DNA of 33,229 bases from Desulfuromonas sp. (lineage in GTDB: Bacteria; Desulfobacterota; Desulfuromonadia; Desulfuromonadales; BM515). Location of the stretch: NCBI GenBank assembly GCA_002869635.1, contig PKUF01000007.1, positions 16,636-49,864 on the forward strand, written 5' to 3'. Positions 7,622 to 15,011 of the stretch are shown piece after piece; the first letter of the stretch is position 1, and every line of letters begins with the position of its first letter. The notes beneath the pieces are model-generated. The model was not told where the DNA came from. It did no database searches and worked only from the letters and a program-made list of their open reading frames with translations. Both the position numbers and the translations under genes were made by a program.

Positions 7622-9925
7622 ATGAGTAACATATCAACCACAACTGCTCGCGAGAAGTTGCAGCGCGAGATTTTTGTCATCCTTTTGAGCGGGATCGGGC
7701 TCTTCTTACTGCTGGCCCTCTTCTCCTACTCGTCGACCGACCCATCGTTTAACAACAACTACGACCCGCAAAAGATCGCCAATCTTGGCGGTCGTATTGG
7801 CGCCTATCTCGCCGATGCACTGCTGCAGGGGTTTGGTCTTGCGGCGCTCCTCTTCCCCCTTTTTTTCTTTGCCAGCGCCCTGCGCCGCTTGCGCCAGCGT
7901 CGTCCTCCCCGCTTCACCCCTTTGCTTGCGACTCTGTTGCTCTTAAGCCTCGACGGGATCTTCGGACTCTGGCTTCAGAACGTCCAGTGGAGCGGTCACC
8001 CGCTCAACGGGGCGGGAGGACTGAGCGGCCGGCTTCTTGCCGACCTCATGCTTCCCTGGCTCAACCGTAGCGGTGCAACTCTCGTCCTTGCGATTTTTCT
8101 GCTGATCCTTCTCCCCTTGTTGACTGGTGTCTCGATCCCGGCTCTGGCCACCGCCGTTGGCCAGCGGCTTGTGACCAGTCTGGCCTCTCTGCGCCAGCGA
8201 CAGAAAAAAGAGAAAGCCGTCACGACGGAAAAACCTCAAAAATCCGCGCCCACTCCCACCACACCGATTCTCGATAAACAGTCGTCTAAAGATCCCCCGC
8301 CCTCCCCTCCAAAGCCGTCACCACCCCCGGCAAAGAAGAAAGAGAAGGCAAAGAAAACAACGCCGCCCAAACTCGACATTCAGGACCCTCCCGATACAAC
8401 GGGGAGTCGTCCCTCTCTCTCCCTGCTTAACCACGATGGTGAAGCGGCTCCCGACGTCGACAAGGCAGCACTACAACGCAACGCCGAGACGTTGAGCAAC
8501 AAGTTCCGCGACTTCAAGATCGACGGCGAGGTTGTGGCGGTCAAACCGGGACCAGTGGTCACCATGTACGAATTCGCCCCGGCGCCGGGGGTCAAGGTCA
8601 ACAAAATCGCCGGTCTCTCCGACGATCTGAGCATGGCCCTGCGGGCGCATTCGATCCGCATCGTCGCGCCGATCCCCGGACGCGGTGCGGTAGGAATTGA
8701 AATTCCCAACCCCGAACGCGAAACGGTCTGGCTCAAAGAGATCTTCGCCTCCGATGAATTCCAAAAGACCGGCGGCGCCTTGCCGATGGCTCTTGGCAAG
8801 GACATCTTCGGCAAGACCGTGGTCTCTGACCTTGCCAAGATGCCACACCTGCTCGTTGCCGGCTCGACCGGCAGCGGTAAGTCGGTTTCAATCAACACCA
8901 TGATCCTCTCACTCCTCTACCGCGCCTCACCTCAGGATGTGCGAATCATCATGGTTGACCCTAAAATGCTCGAGCTCTCCATCTACGAGGGAATCCCCCA
9001 CCTGCTGTTGCCAGTGGTGACCAACCCCAAAAAGGCGACCCTCGCTCTGAACTGGGCGGTGCGGGAGATGGAGCGCCGTTACAAATTAATGGCCGACAAA
9101 GGGGTTCGAAACATCGATGGCTACAACAAGCGCCTTGCCGATGAGGAGGCGGAGAAGTCACGCCGACGCGCCAACGATGAGGTCGTTCTCGAAGCCGCCC
9201 CCGATATCGACGAGGAGTTTCCCCCCTTCGCGCCTGAAGAGGGGGAAGAACTTGAGCATGGGCATCTCCCGTACATCGTCGTCATCGTCGACGAGCTTGC
9301 TGACTTGATGATGGTCGCCGGCCGTGACATCGAGGAGGCAATCGCCCGCCTCGCCCAGATGGCCCGCGCCGCCGGAATCCACCTGATCCTTGCGACTCAG
9401 CGTCCGAGCGTCGATGTCATTACCGGCCTGATCAAAGCGAACTTTCCCACCCGGATCTCCTTTAAAGTCTTCTCCCGCACCGACTCACGCACCATCCTCG
9501 ACCAGATGGGAGCCGAGAATCTCCTCGGCATGGGGGATATGCTCTTTCTCCCTCCCGGCACCGGCGCACTGCAGCGGGTTCACGGCGCCTTCGTCTCGGA
9601 AAAAGAGGTGCAGCGGGTGGTCGACTTCCTCAAGTTACAGGGGGAGCCGGAATACGATCCGAGCATCCTCACCCCGCCTGCCGGCGGCGAGGGCGGAGGC
9701 GACAACGACGACGAGGGGTATGATGAGAAGTGGGATGAAGCTCTTGCCGTCGTTGCTGAGACCCGTCAAGCTTCGGGGTCGATGCTCCAACGACGACTCG
9801 GCGTCGGCTACAACCGGGCGATGCGGATGATTGAGCGGATGGAGCAAGAGGGGATCGTCGGACCGGCACAAGGAAACAGTAAACCACGTGAGGTCTTCAT
9901 CGGTCGGATCCCACCAGCAGGATGA
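7622..9925 (+). CDS. ftsK: DNA translocase FtsK/SpoIIIE
   Basis: Septum-associated ATP-driven DNA pump that clears chromosome termini and promotes dimer resolution at division. It has 767 residues. The N-terminal membrane domain has about four hydrophobic segments (about 18-38, 60-88, 98-120, 148-172). A Pro/Lys-rich linker (about 195-265, with PPPSPPKPSPPP) connects it to the motor. The motor carries Walker A GSTGSGKS at 414-421 and Walker B VIVDELADLMM at about 553-563, with an acidic insertion between them (EEFPPFAPEEGEE). The C-terminal winged-helix gamma domain (about 695-765, SMLQRRLGVGYNRAMRMIERM) reads polar DNA motifs. The total length is close to SpoIIIE rather than the 1329-residue E. 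coli FtsK. Confidence 0.96.
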   Translation: MSNISTTTAREKLQREIFVILLSGIGLFLLLALFSYSSTDPSFNNNYDPQKIANLGGRIGAYLADALLQGFGLAALLFPLFFFASALRRLRQRRPPRFTPLLATLLLLSLDGIFGLWLQNVQWSGHPLNGAGGLSGRLLADLMLPWLNRSGATLVLAIFLLILLPLLTGVSIPALATAVGQRLVTSLASLRQRQKKEKAVTTEKPQKSAPTPTTPILDKQSSKDPPPSPPKPSPPPAKKKEKAKKTTPPKLDIQDPPDTTGSRPSLSLLNHDGEAAPDVDKAALQRNAETLSNKFRDFKIDGEVVAVKPGPVVTMYEFAPAPGVKVNKIAGLSDDLSMALRAHSIRIVAPIPGRGAVGIEIPNPERETVWLKEIFASDEFQKTGGALPMALGKDIFGKTVVSDLAKMPHLLVAGSTGSGKSVSINTMILSLLYRASPQDVRIIMVDPKMLELSIYEGIPHLLLPVVTNPKKATLALNWAVREMERRYKLMADKGVRNIDGYNKRLADEEAEKSRRRANDEVVLEAAPDIDEEFPPFAPEEGEELEHGHLPYIVVIVDELADLMMVAGRDIEEAIARLAQMARAAGIHLILATQRPSVDVITGLIKANFPTRISFKVFSRTDSRTILDQMGAENLLGMGDMLFLPPGTGALQRVHGAFVSEKEVQRVVDFLKLQGEPEYDPSILTPPAGGEGGGDNDDEGYDEKWDEALAVVAETRQASGSMLQRRLGVGYNRAMRMIERMEQEGIVGPAQGNSKPREVFIGRIPPAG

Positions 9926-9930
9926 AGTGA

Positions 9931-9959
9931 TTGACTTTTTCAGAGCGCTATGATACCTC
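9931..9959 (+). promoter_or_regulatory. Putative promoter of the alanine-rich leader
   Basis: TTGACT (9931-9936) starts 6 bases after the ftsK stop. With a 17-bp spacer the -10 is TACCTC preceded by TGA, an extended -10 arrangement. A better-looking TATGAT (9949-9954) is only 12 bases from TTGACT, too close for standard sigma70. Either reading puts the start just before the leader Shine-Dalgarno at 9971. The -35 is good and the -10 uncertain. Confidence 0.45.
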
Positions 9960-9982
9960 CATTCGACACGAGGAGATGAATC

Positions 9983-10099
9983 ATGACCATCTGTCAGCAG
10001 ACCATTGAGACCATCCCGAGCGCCGCACGAGCTAGCAGCGCGGCTGCAGCAGCAGCCGCAGCAATGTTGAGTGCCTGCTGCCCGGGAAGGAACTGTTAA
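9983..10099 (+). CDS. Alanine-rich 38-residue leader peptide, probable attenuator peptide
   Basis: This ORF is too short for the supplied track. It has a strong Shine-Dalgarno (AGGAG at 9971-9975, 7 bases before ATG) and ends at TAA 10097. The peptide begins MTICQQTIETIP, carries eight consecutive alanines at residues 20-27 (codons 10040-10063: GCG GCT GCA GCA GCA GCC GCA GCA) and ends CCPGRNC. Twelve of 38 residues are Ala and four are Cys. An intrinsic terminator follows 25 bases after the stop, and a PLP aminotransferase gene starts 38 bases beyond that. This matches the his/ilv/trp leader layout, with Ala as the likely sensed amino acid. I do not recognise the peptide from a known family. 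A secreted or modified Cys-rich peptide is less likely, because no export or modification genes are nearby. Confidence 0.75.
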   Translation: MTICQQTIETIPSAARASSAAAAAAAAMLSACCPGRNC

Positions 10100-10138
10100 G
10101 CTCCTTCGTTTTTCCAAAGTGAAAAAGGCCATGGGCAG
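10040..10138 (+). promoter_or_regulatory. Candidate attenuator RNA with mutually exclusive pairings
   Basis: By eye, GCAGCA in the alanine-codon run (10058-10063) can pair with TGCTGC (10076-10081). The overlapping CTGCCC (10078-10083) can instead pair with GGGCAG (10133-10138), which is the inner left arm of the terminator stem. A third small hairpin, GAAGGA/TCCTTC (10086-10091 with 10102-10107), would bring these distant strands together. A ribosome stalled on the Ala codons would free the second strand and favour antitermination. The long-range pairing is only about 6 bp, so this needs a folding calculation. Confidence 0.5.
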
Positions 10139-10163
10139 AGCGCCCGTGGCCTTTATCTTTTTT
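10124..10163 (+). terminator. Intrinsic terminator of the leader (attenuator)
   Basis: The stem is AAAGGCCATGGGC with GCCCGTGGCCTTT (13 pairs with one G-U), the loop AGAGC, followed by ATCTTTTTT. It lies between the leader stop and the aminotransferase start, so it must be bypassed for leader-promoter transcripts to reach the aminotransferase. It would also end read-through from ftsK. Confidence 0.9.
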
Positions 10164-10201
10164 CGACAACGTGAACCACCATTCTCAACGGGGAGATCGA
10201 G

Positions 10202-11506
10202 ATGCGCAACAATATCGTCCATATCGGCGCCGGGGAACTGACCTACGAAATCCGCGCCATTGTCGATATCGCCGACAAACTCAAAGAACTCGGCATCAAG
10301 ACCAATATGGAGAACATCGGCGACCCGATCGCCAAGGGAGAAAAGATCCCCGAGTGGATGAAAAAGATCGTTGCCGATCTGGCCATGAAGGATTGCGCCT
10401 ACGGCTACTGTCCGACCCGGGGCGTCCTTGAGACCCGCGAGTTCCTCGCTGACCTGGTCAACAAGCGGGGCAAGACCCAGATCACCGCCGACGACATCCT
10501 CTTCTTCAACGGCCTCGGTGACGCCATCCAGAAGGTCTACGGCTTTTTACGTCGCGAAGCCCGGGTCATCGGCCCCTCCCCAACCTATTCGACCCACTCT
10601 TCGGGGGAAGCAGCCCACTGCGGACAGAAGCCGGTCTCTTACCGTCTCGACCCGGACAACAACTGGTACCCCGACCTCGACGATCTGCGCCTTTCGGTGA
10701 AGTACAACCCGGCGATCTCCGGAATCCTCATCATCAATCCGGACAATCCGACCGGTGCCGTCTATCCTGAGAGGATTTTACGCGAGATTATTTCAATCGC
10801 CAAAGAGTATGACCTCTTCATCATTTGTGACGAGATCTATCACAACATCGTCTATAACGGTCAGTCGACCAAGCCGATCTCCGACCTTATCGAAGATGTC
10901 CCGGCGATTGCCATGAAAGGGATCAGCAAGGAAGCCCCCTGGCCCGGCGCCCGCTGCGGCTGGATCGAGGTCTACAATGCTGACAAAGACCCAATCTTCG
11001 AACAATATATTTCGAGCATTCTTAATTCGAAGATGGTCGAAGTCTGTTCTACCACCCTGCCGCAAAAGGCGATTCCCCAACTTATGACCCACCCCGAGTA
11101 TCCCGCCTACCTTGAGGAGAGACGGGGCCGCTATGAGCGCTGCTCGAACATCGCCTACGATATTCTCAAAAAGATTCCCGGACTCAAAGTGAACCGAAGT
11201 AACGGCGCCTTCTACATGGCGGTCGCCTTCGACAAGGGTCGCCTGACGGATAAACAGAGTCTGCCGATTGCCAATCCCGAGGTCAAATCTCTGGTTGAGG
11301 GGTTGGTCAATCAACCCGGCTGCTCTCTCGACAAACGCTTCGTCTACTACCTGCTCGCTTCCACCGGGATCTGTACCGTTCCCCTCTCTTCCTTCTGCAC
11401 TCCGGAGCGCGGCTTTCGCATCACCCTACTGGAACGGGATGAGGCTGAATTCACGCAAATCTTCGAGTCGTTGGCGGCCAGTATCGGCGCTTACCTCGCT
11501 TCCTGA
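10202..11506 (+). CDS. PLP-dependent class I/II aminotransferase, possibly alanine-linked
   Basis: Fold type I aminotransferase of 434 residues. Visible are ENIGDP near residue 40, the CAYGYCPTRG segment, the NPDNPTGAVYP box, ICDEIYHNIVY with the cofactor-binding Asp, and the PLP lysine K243 in GISKEAPWPGARCGW. These match AspC/AlaT-type COG0436 enzymes, but substrate specificity cannot be read from sequence. An alanine-codon-rich leader and terminator upstream suggest that expression responds to alanyl-tRNA supply, which would fit alanine synthesis from pyruvate. That is inference. The start has a GGGGAG Shine-Dalgarno, and the gene ends in a large perfect hairpin before gshA. Confidence 0.85.
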   Translation: MRNNIVHIGAGELTYEIRAIVDIADKLKELGIKTNMENIGDPIAKGEKIPEWMKKIVADLAMKDCAYGYCPTRGVLETREFLADLVNKRGKTQITADDILFFNGLGDAIQKVYGFLRREARVIGPSPTYSTHSSGEAAHCGQKPVSYRLDPDNNWYPDLDDLRLSVKYNPAISGILIINPDNPTGAVYPERILREIISIAKEYDLFIICDEIYHNIVYNGQSTKPISDLIEDVPAIAMKGISKEAPWPGARCGWIEVYNADKDPIFEQYISSILNSKMVEVCSTTLPQKAIPQLMTHPEYPAYLEERRGRYERCSNIAYDILKKIPGLKVNRSNGAFYMAVAFDKGRLTDKQSLPIANPEVKSLVEGLVNQPGCSLDKRFVYYLLASTGICTVPLSSFCTPERGFRITLLERDEAEFTQIFESLAASIGAYLAS

Positions 11507-11551
11507 CGTAAACGACGGGGCGGGCCTTGCGGCCCGCCCCGTCGTTTACGT
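11506..11551 (+). terminator. 21-bp perfect hairpin between aminotransferase and gshA
   Basis: ACGTAAACGACGGGGCGGGCC and its exact complement flank a TTGC loop (-strand loop GCAA). The left arm begins at the last base of the aminotransferase stop codon. No U-tract follows (TATTAACG), so termination efficiency is uncertain. It could instead protect the upstream mRNA 3' end or restrict gshA translation, since gshA starts 15 bases later. Confidence 0.75.
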
Positions 11552-11566
11552 ATTAACGAACGTTTT

Positions 11567-12949
11567 ATGACAACTCTCTCTAAAGAGCACTTGAGCGCCC
11601 CAATCACGAACCGGCAGCAGCTTGTCGATTATCTCGCTGCTGGTGAACGCCCGCCGTCAGAATGGGGGATCGGACTCGAGACCGAAAAACTGGTGGTCGA
11701 CCGCCACAGCGGCGAAGCAGCCACTTATCCGCGCATTGCTGCCTTCATGAAGCGTCTTGAAGCGCTGGGGGGGTGGCGCGGCATCTATGACAACGACCAC
11801 CTGGTGGCCCTGATCGGCCCCGATTCCTCCATTACTCTTGAGCCGGGGGGACAACTTGAGCTTTCGGGCCGTCTCTGCCCTGATATGTACTGCTGCTGTC
11901 GTGACCTGAAGGAGCATGCCGAGCAGATCGCTGAAGCCGCCTCGCCACTTGACCTCGCTTTTCTTGGCCTTGGCGTACAGCCCTTTACCCCCCTGAACAA
12001 GATCGACTGGCTCCCCAAGGCCCGCTACGAAATTATGGGGCCTTACATGCAGCGTTGTGGCAGCATGGGACAACGGATGATGAAACAGTCGGCGGGCGTT
12101 CAGGTCAATCTTGATTTTTCCAGCGAAGAGGACTGCATCACCAAGATGAGGCTCGCCCTCTCGCTCGTTCCGGTCTTTTACGCCCTCTTTGCCAACTCTC
12201 CTTTTCTCGATGGTCAGGCAAGCGGCCTGCTCAGCAGCCGCGCCCTCATCTGGGAGAACACCGACCGCGACCGCACCGGCATCCTCCCCTTCCTCTTTCG
12301 TGACGATGCTGGCTACGACACCTATATCGATTACGCTCTCGATGTTCCAATGTATTTTCTCCATCGTCAGCAGCGCTACATCGACCTGACTCAGAGCCGC
12401 TTTACCTTTCGTCGCTTCCTCGCCGAAGGAGTCGACGGCGAGGTTGCTCTGCTCAGTGATTGGGATCTGCATCTCTCGACCCTCTTCCCTGAGGTGCGGC
12501 TGAGGCCGCAGATCGAGATCCGCTCCTTTGACAGCCTCCCCGACTGCTTAGCTCTGGCGCCCCCGGCGCTGCTCAAGGGGCTCTTCTACGACGAGAGTTC
12601 CTGTCGCGAAGCTCTCGCTCTCTTTGCCGACCAAGACGACGCCGAACGACATCGGCTTTATGGTGAAGCTCCCCGTCTTGGCCTTGAAACCCGCTGGAAG
12701 GATCAGACGCTACGCGACCTTGCCCTGCGCCTGCTCGCTCTTGCCCACGCCGGACTTAATCGGCAACGCCTTGAGGACGGCGGAGATGAAGGACGCTTTC
12801 TCGCCCCGGCCGAGGAGATCGCCTTAAGTGGCGAAACACTGGCGCAGCGCCTGCTTAAAAACTGGCCCCAAAAGCGTGAAGAACAGGTGGAGCGACTGAT
12901 CAAGCACTGCGGCTACGCTCCCCTCTTCTCACCCTCCGACTGCGCATAA
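11567..12949 (+). CDS. gshA: Glutamate-cysteine ligase (plant/proteobacterial GCS2-like type)
   Basis: ATP-dependent ligase joining glutamate and cysteine, the first step of glutathione synthesis, in the cytoplasm. It has 460 residues, full length for this type. Motifs include GIGLETEKLVVD near the N-terminus, SITLEPGGQLELSGR, MKQSAGVQVNLDFSSEEDC, LFANSPFLDGQ and RPQIEIRSFDSLP. No gshB lies in the window. No clear Shine-Dalgarno precedes the ATG; the upstream bases are ACGAACGTTTT, just after a strong hairpin. Expression may therefore rely on read-through past that hairpin. Co-localisation with a leader encoding several Cys codons is notable. Confidence 0.92.
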   Translation: MTTLSKEHLSAPITNRQQLVDYLAAGERPPSEWGIGLETEKLVVDRHSGEAATYPRIAAFMKRLEALGGWRGIYDNDHLVALIGPDSSITLEPGGQLELSGRLCPDMYCCCRDLKEHAEQIAEAASPLDLAFLGLGVQPFTPLNKIDWLPKARYEIMGPYMQRCGSMGQRMMKQSAGVQVNLDFSSEEDCITKMRLALSLVPVFYALFANSPFLDGQASGLLSSRALIWENTDRDRTGILPFLFRDDAGYDTYIDYALDVPMYFLHRQQRYIDLTQSRFTFRRFLAEGVDGEVALLSDWDLHLSTLFPEVRLRPQIEIRSFDSLPDCLALAPPALLKGLFYDESSCREALALFADQDDAERHRLYGEAPRLGLETRWKDQTLRDLALRLLALAHAGLNRQRLEDGGDEGRFLAPAEEIALSGETLAQRLLKNWPQKREEQVERLIKHCGYAPLFSPSDCA

Positions 12950-12983
12950 GCACATCCTCTCTTCCGTGAGCCTCTCTTGTTTT

Positions 12984-13012
12984 TTGCGCAAAGCCCTCTT
13001 TTTTTATATATG
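12984..13012 (+). promoter_or_regulatory. Weak candidate promoter for a short transcript after gshA
   Basis: TTGCGC, a 17-base spacer and TATATG sit in the gshA-pepF gap, followed about 65 bases later by a good terminator (13079-13114). Transcription from here would give an untranslated RNA of about 95 bases. No ORF is seen. The same terminator is fully explained as the end of gshA, so the promoter is speculative. Confidence 0.2.
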
Positions 13013-13078
13013 CTCCTCTTTTAAGATCGAACCATAAGATTTGAACGATGATTCCTTCTTCCCACAAAGGAATTTTTT

Positions 13079-13114
13079 ACCGGTGACGGGTGCCTCCCCT
13101 GTCACCGGTTTTTT
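13079..13114 (+). terminator. Terminator downstream of gshA
   Basis: ACCGGTGAC pairs with GTCACCGGT around a GGG-TGCCT-CCC inner stem-loop, followed by six T. The U-tract is on the + strand side, so it serves gshA; its last base is the first base of the pepF stop codon on the other strand. Confidence 0.85.
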
Positions 13115-14910
13115 CAATGATCCTTCTCGACCAACAACCCTTCCAATTCGTCGATCAGCGTCGCCAGACAGTCGTAGCCCTTCTGCCAGAAATCAGGATC
13201 TGAAAGATTGACCCCGAGCGGCTCCAGCAACGTTTGCGGCGACGCCCCGCCACCTCCCTTGAGCAATCCTTCGTAGAGGGGGATGAAGGCTTCCCCTTCT
13301 TCGCGATAACGCTGAAAGAGGGCGAGGACGAGGAGCTCACCAAAGACATAAGAGTAGCAATAAAAGCGCGCATGAATGAAGTGGCTGATATAAGCCCAAC
13401 CCCAGCGGTAAGCAGGGATCATCGACACAGCCTCGCCAAAGAGCTGGGCATTCTCCTCCCACCAGAGATCACAGATCGCCTCGGGACTAAGGAGTCCGTC
13501 ACCACGCCGGGTGTGGATGGCAAGCTCGAAGCGGGTGAGCATATCCTGACGGAAGGTGGTGGCGATGATCTCCTCAATCTTGCTGCAGAGCAGGCCGATG
13601 CGCAGCTCCTGTTTCGGCTCATGGTCGAGCATGTGCCGGGTCAGCAGCATTTCGCCAAAAACGCTGGCGGTCTCAGCCAGCGGCAACGTCGGATGATAGT
13701 GCAAAAGCTGCTGCCCCTCTGCCAGTTGATAATGGATCGCGTGACCGAGTTCATGTGCCAGCGTTGAAAGATCGCGCAGAGTTCCGGTGTGGTTGAGCAG
13801 CACATACGGCGCCTCACCGGGCCACATCCCCATACAGTAAGCACCGGGGCTCTTGCCGGGGCGCGCCGGAACATCAACCCGACCACTTGTCACAAGGTCA
13901 TCAACCATCGCGACAAAAGAGGGTGAAAAAACGGCGAAGGCTTCCCGTACCTTCTCAAGTGCTGCGGTGAATGGATAGCGCGGCCCTTCGCTCCCCAGCG
14001 GGGCGTAGAGATCGCTATTTTTCATCGACTTAAGACCAAGCAGCTCTTTTTTTAGACGAAAATAGCGCTGAGCAAGGGGGCGATTCTGCTCCGTCACCGC
14101 CATCATCTGTGTCACCATGGCGCTTTCGGTCTCATTCTCAATCAAAGTCGGGGTCATCAGCTCCGGATAGCCGCGCAATTCAGCCTCTTGCCCATGATCA
14201 AGCAGCAGGTTGTTGAAGCAGGCAGTCAACGGAATCGCGAGGTCTGCGTGACCTTCGAGAAAGGTCGCAAAGGCCCGTTCACGCAGGGTCGCCTCGGGAT
14301 GGTAGAGCAGGGAGAGCAACTCCTCGCCACTGCAGAGACGCTCTTCGCTCTCCTCCGGCATGGTAAAAGAGAAGCTTAACGAAGAGGTCAACTCATCAAA
14401 GAGTTGGACAAATCCATCACGTCCCGAAAGGTTCTTACGACTCAGCGTCTGCTCCACCTCTTCAGAGCAGGCGTAAGGAATCTGCATTCTGATCTGGCGC
14501 AAGTAGTGTCCGTAACACTTCACCACTTTGCTCTGCAGCAGGGTTGCCAGTATCTCTTCGGGAATCTTCTGCAATTCCAGATCAAAGAATAGCGTCTCTT
14601 GCTCGATACGACTCCCCATTTCACGAACCTGCGCCAACAACGCCGCACTCTCGGCAACCCGGCTGTCGCAGGAAAAGAGAAGTTGAGCATAGAGCATCGG
14701 TTTGAGTGCCTGTTGATGAATCGCTTCGTAAGCCGACAAGGCCGCACCAAGCTCCTGCGCCTCAGTTTCTCCGGCAATGTTCCCGTGGAAGCGCGTGCGA
14801 AACGCGGTGGCACACTTTTGAGCCTGATTCAGATCCTTTTCCAACTGAGGATCGTCAACGCCGCGATAGAGGTGTTGTAAATTCCATTTCGGTTCGGCCT
14901 GATGCTCCAT
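13114..14910 (-). CDS. pepF: Oligoendopeptidase F (M3 family metallopeptidase)
   Basis: Cytoplasmic zinc peptidase that degrades short peptides. It has 598 residues, typical for PepF. The zinc site HELGH is at 386-390, followed about 25 residues later by LAETASVFGE with the third ligand Glu. The N-terminal half is the helical PepF domain, beginning MEHQAEPKWNLQHLYRGVDDPQL. The C-terminal YRWGWAYISHFIHARFYCYSYVFGELL carries the conserved substrate-binding His/Tyr region. An AGGAGAG Shine-Dalgarno supports the start. It is convergent with gshA and divergent from the Fe-S protein gene. Confidence 0.95.
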   Translation of the reverse strand: MEHQAEPKWNLQHLYRGVDDPQLEKDLNQAQKCATAFRTRFHGNIAGETEAQELGAALSAYEAIHQQALKPMLYAQLLFSCDSRVAESAALLAQVREMGSRIEQETLFFDLELQKIPEEILATLLQSKVVKCYGHYLRQIRMQIPYACSEEVEQTLSRKNLSGRDGFVQLFDELTSSLSFSFTMPEESEERLCSGEELLSLLYHPEATLRERAFATFLEGHADLAIPLTACFNNLLLDHGQEAELRGYPELMTPTLIENETESAMVTQMMAVTEQNRPLAQRYFRLKKELLGLKSMKNSDLYAPLGSEGPRYPFTAALEKVREAFAVFSPSFVAMVDDLVTSGRVDVPARPGKSPGAYCMGMWPGEAPYVLLNHTGTLRDLSTLAHELGHAIHYQLAEGQQLLHYHPTLPLAETASVFGEMLLTRHMLDHEPKQELRIGLLCSKIEEIIATTFRQDMLTRFELAIHTRRGDGLLSPEAICDLWWEENAQLFGEAVSMIPAYRWGWAYISHFIHARFYCYSYVFGELLVLALFQRYREEGEAFIPLYEGLLKGGGGASPQTLLEPLGVNLSDPDFWQKGYDCLATLIDELEGLLVEKDH

Positions 14911-14953
14911 CGACTCTCTCCTGATTGCGGGGTACTGTAAACCTCACCCCCCA

Positions 14954-14982
14954 TTGACAATTTCAATGTCGAAGCCTTAACC
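14954..14982 (+). promoter_or_regulatory. Putative promoter for the membrane Fe-S protein gene
   Basis: A perfect TTGACA (14954-14959) is followed after 17 bases by a poor -10 (TTAACC). The predicted start falls about 20 bases before the downstream ATG, just ahead of its GAGG Shine-Dalgarno. Confidence 0.4.
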
Positions 14983-15011
14983 TCAGAAAGTCTCTTTCTT
15001 TTGAGGTGATC

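Noticed and set aside
9983-10099. Alanine/cysteine-rich short ORF as a modified-peptide (RiPP) precursor
   Set aside because: No maturation enzyme, transporter or protease gene is nearby, and the terminator plus aminotransferase layout is better explained by attenuation.
9635-10222. 195-residue minus-strand ORF covering the ftsK end and the leader region
   Set aside because: It is antisense to the conserved FtsK gamma domain and the leader/terminator, has no Shine-Dalgarno support and its translation matches no family.
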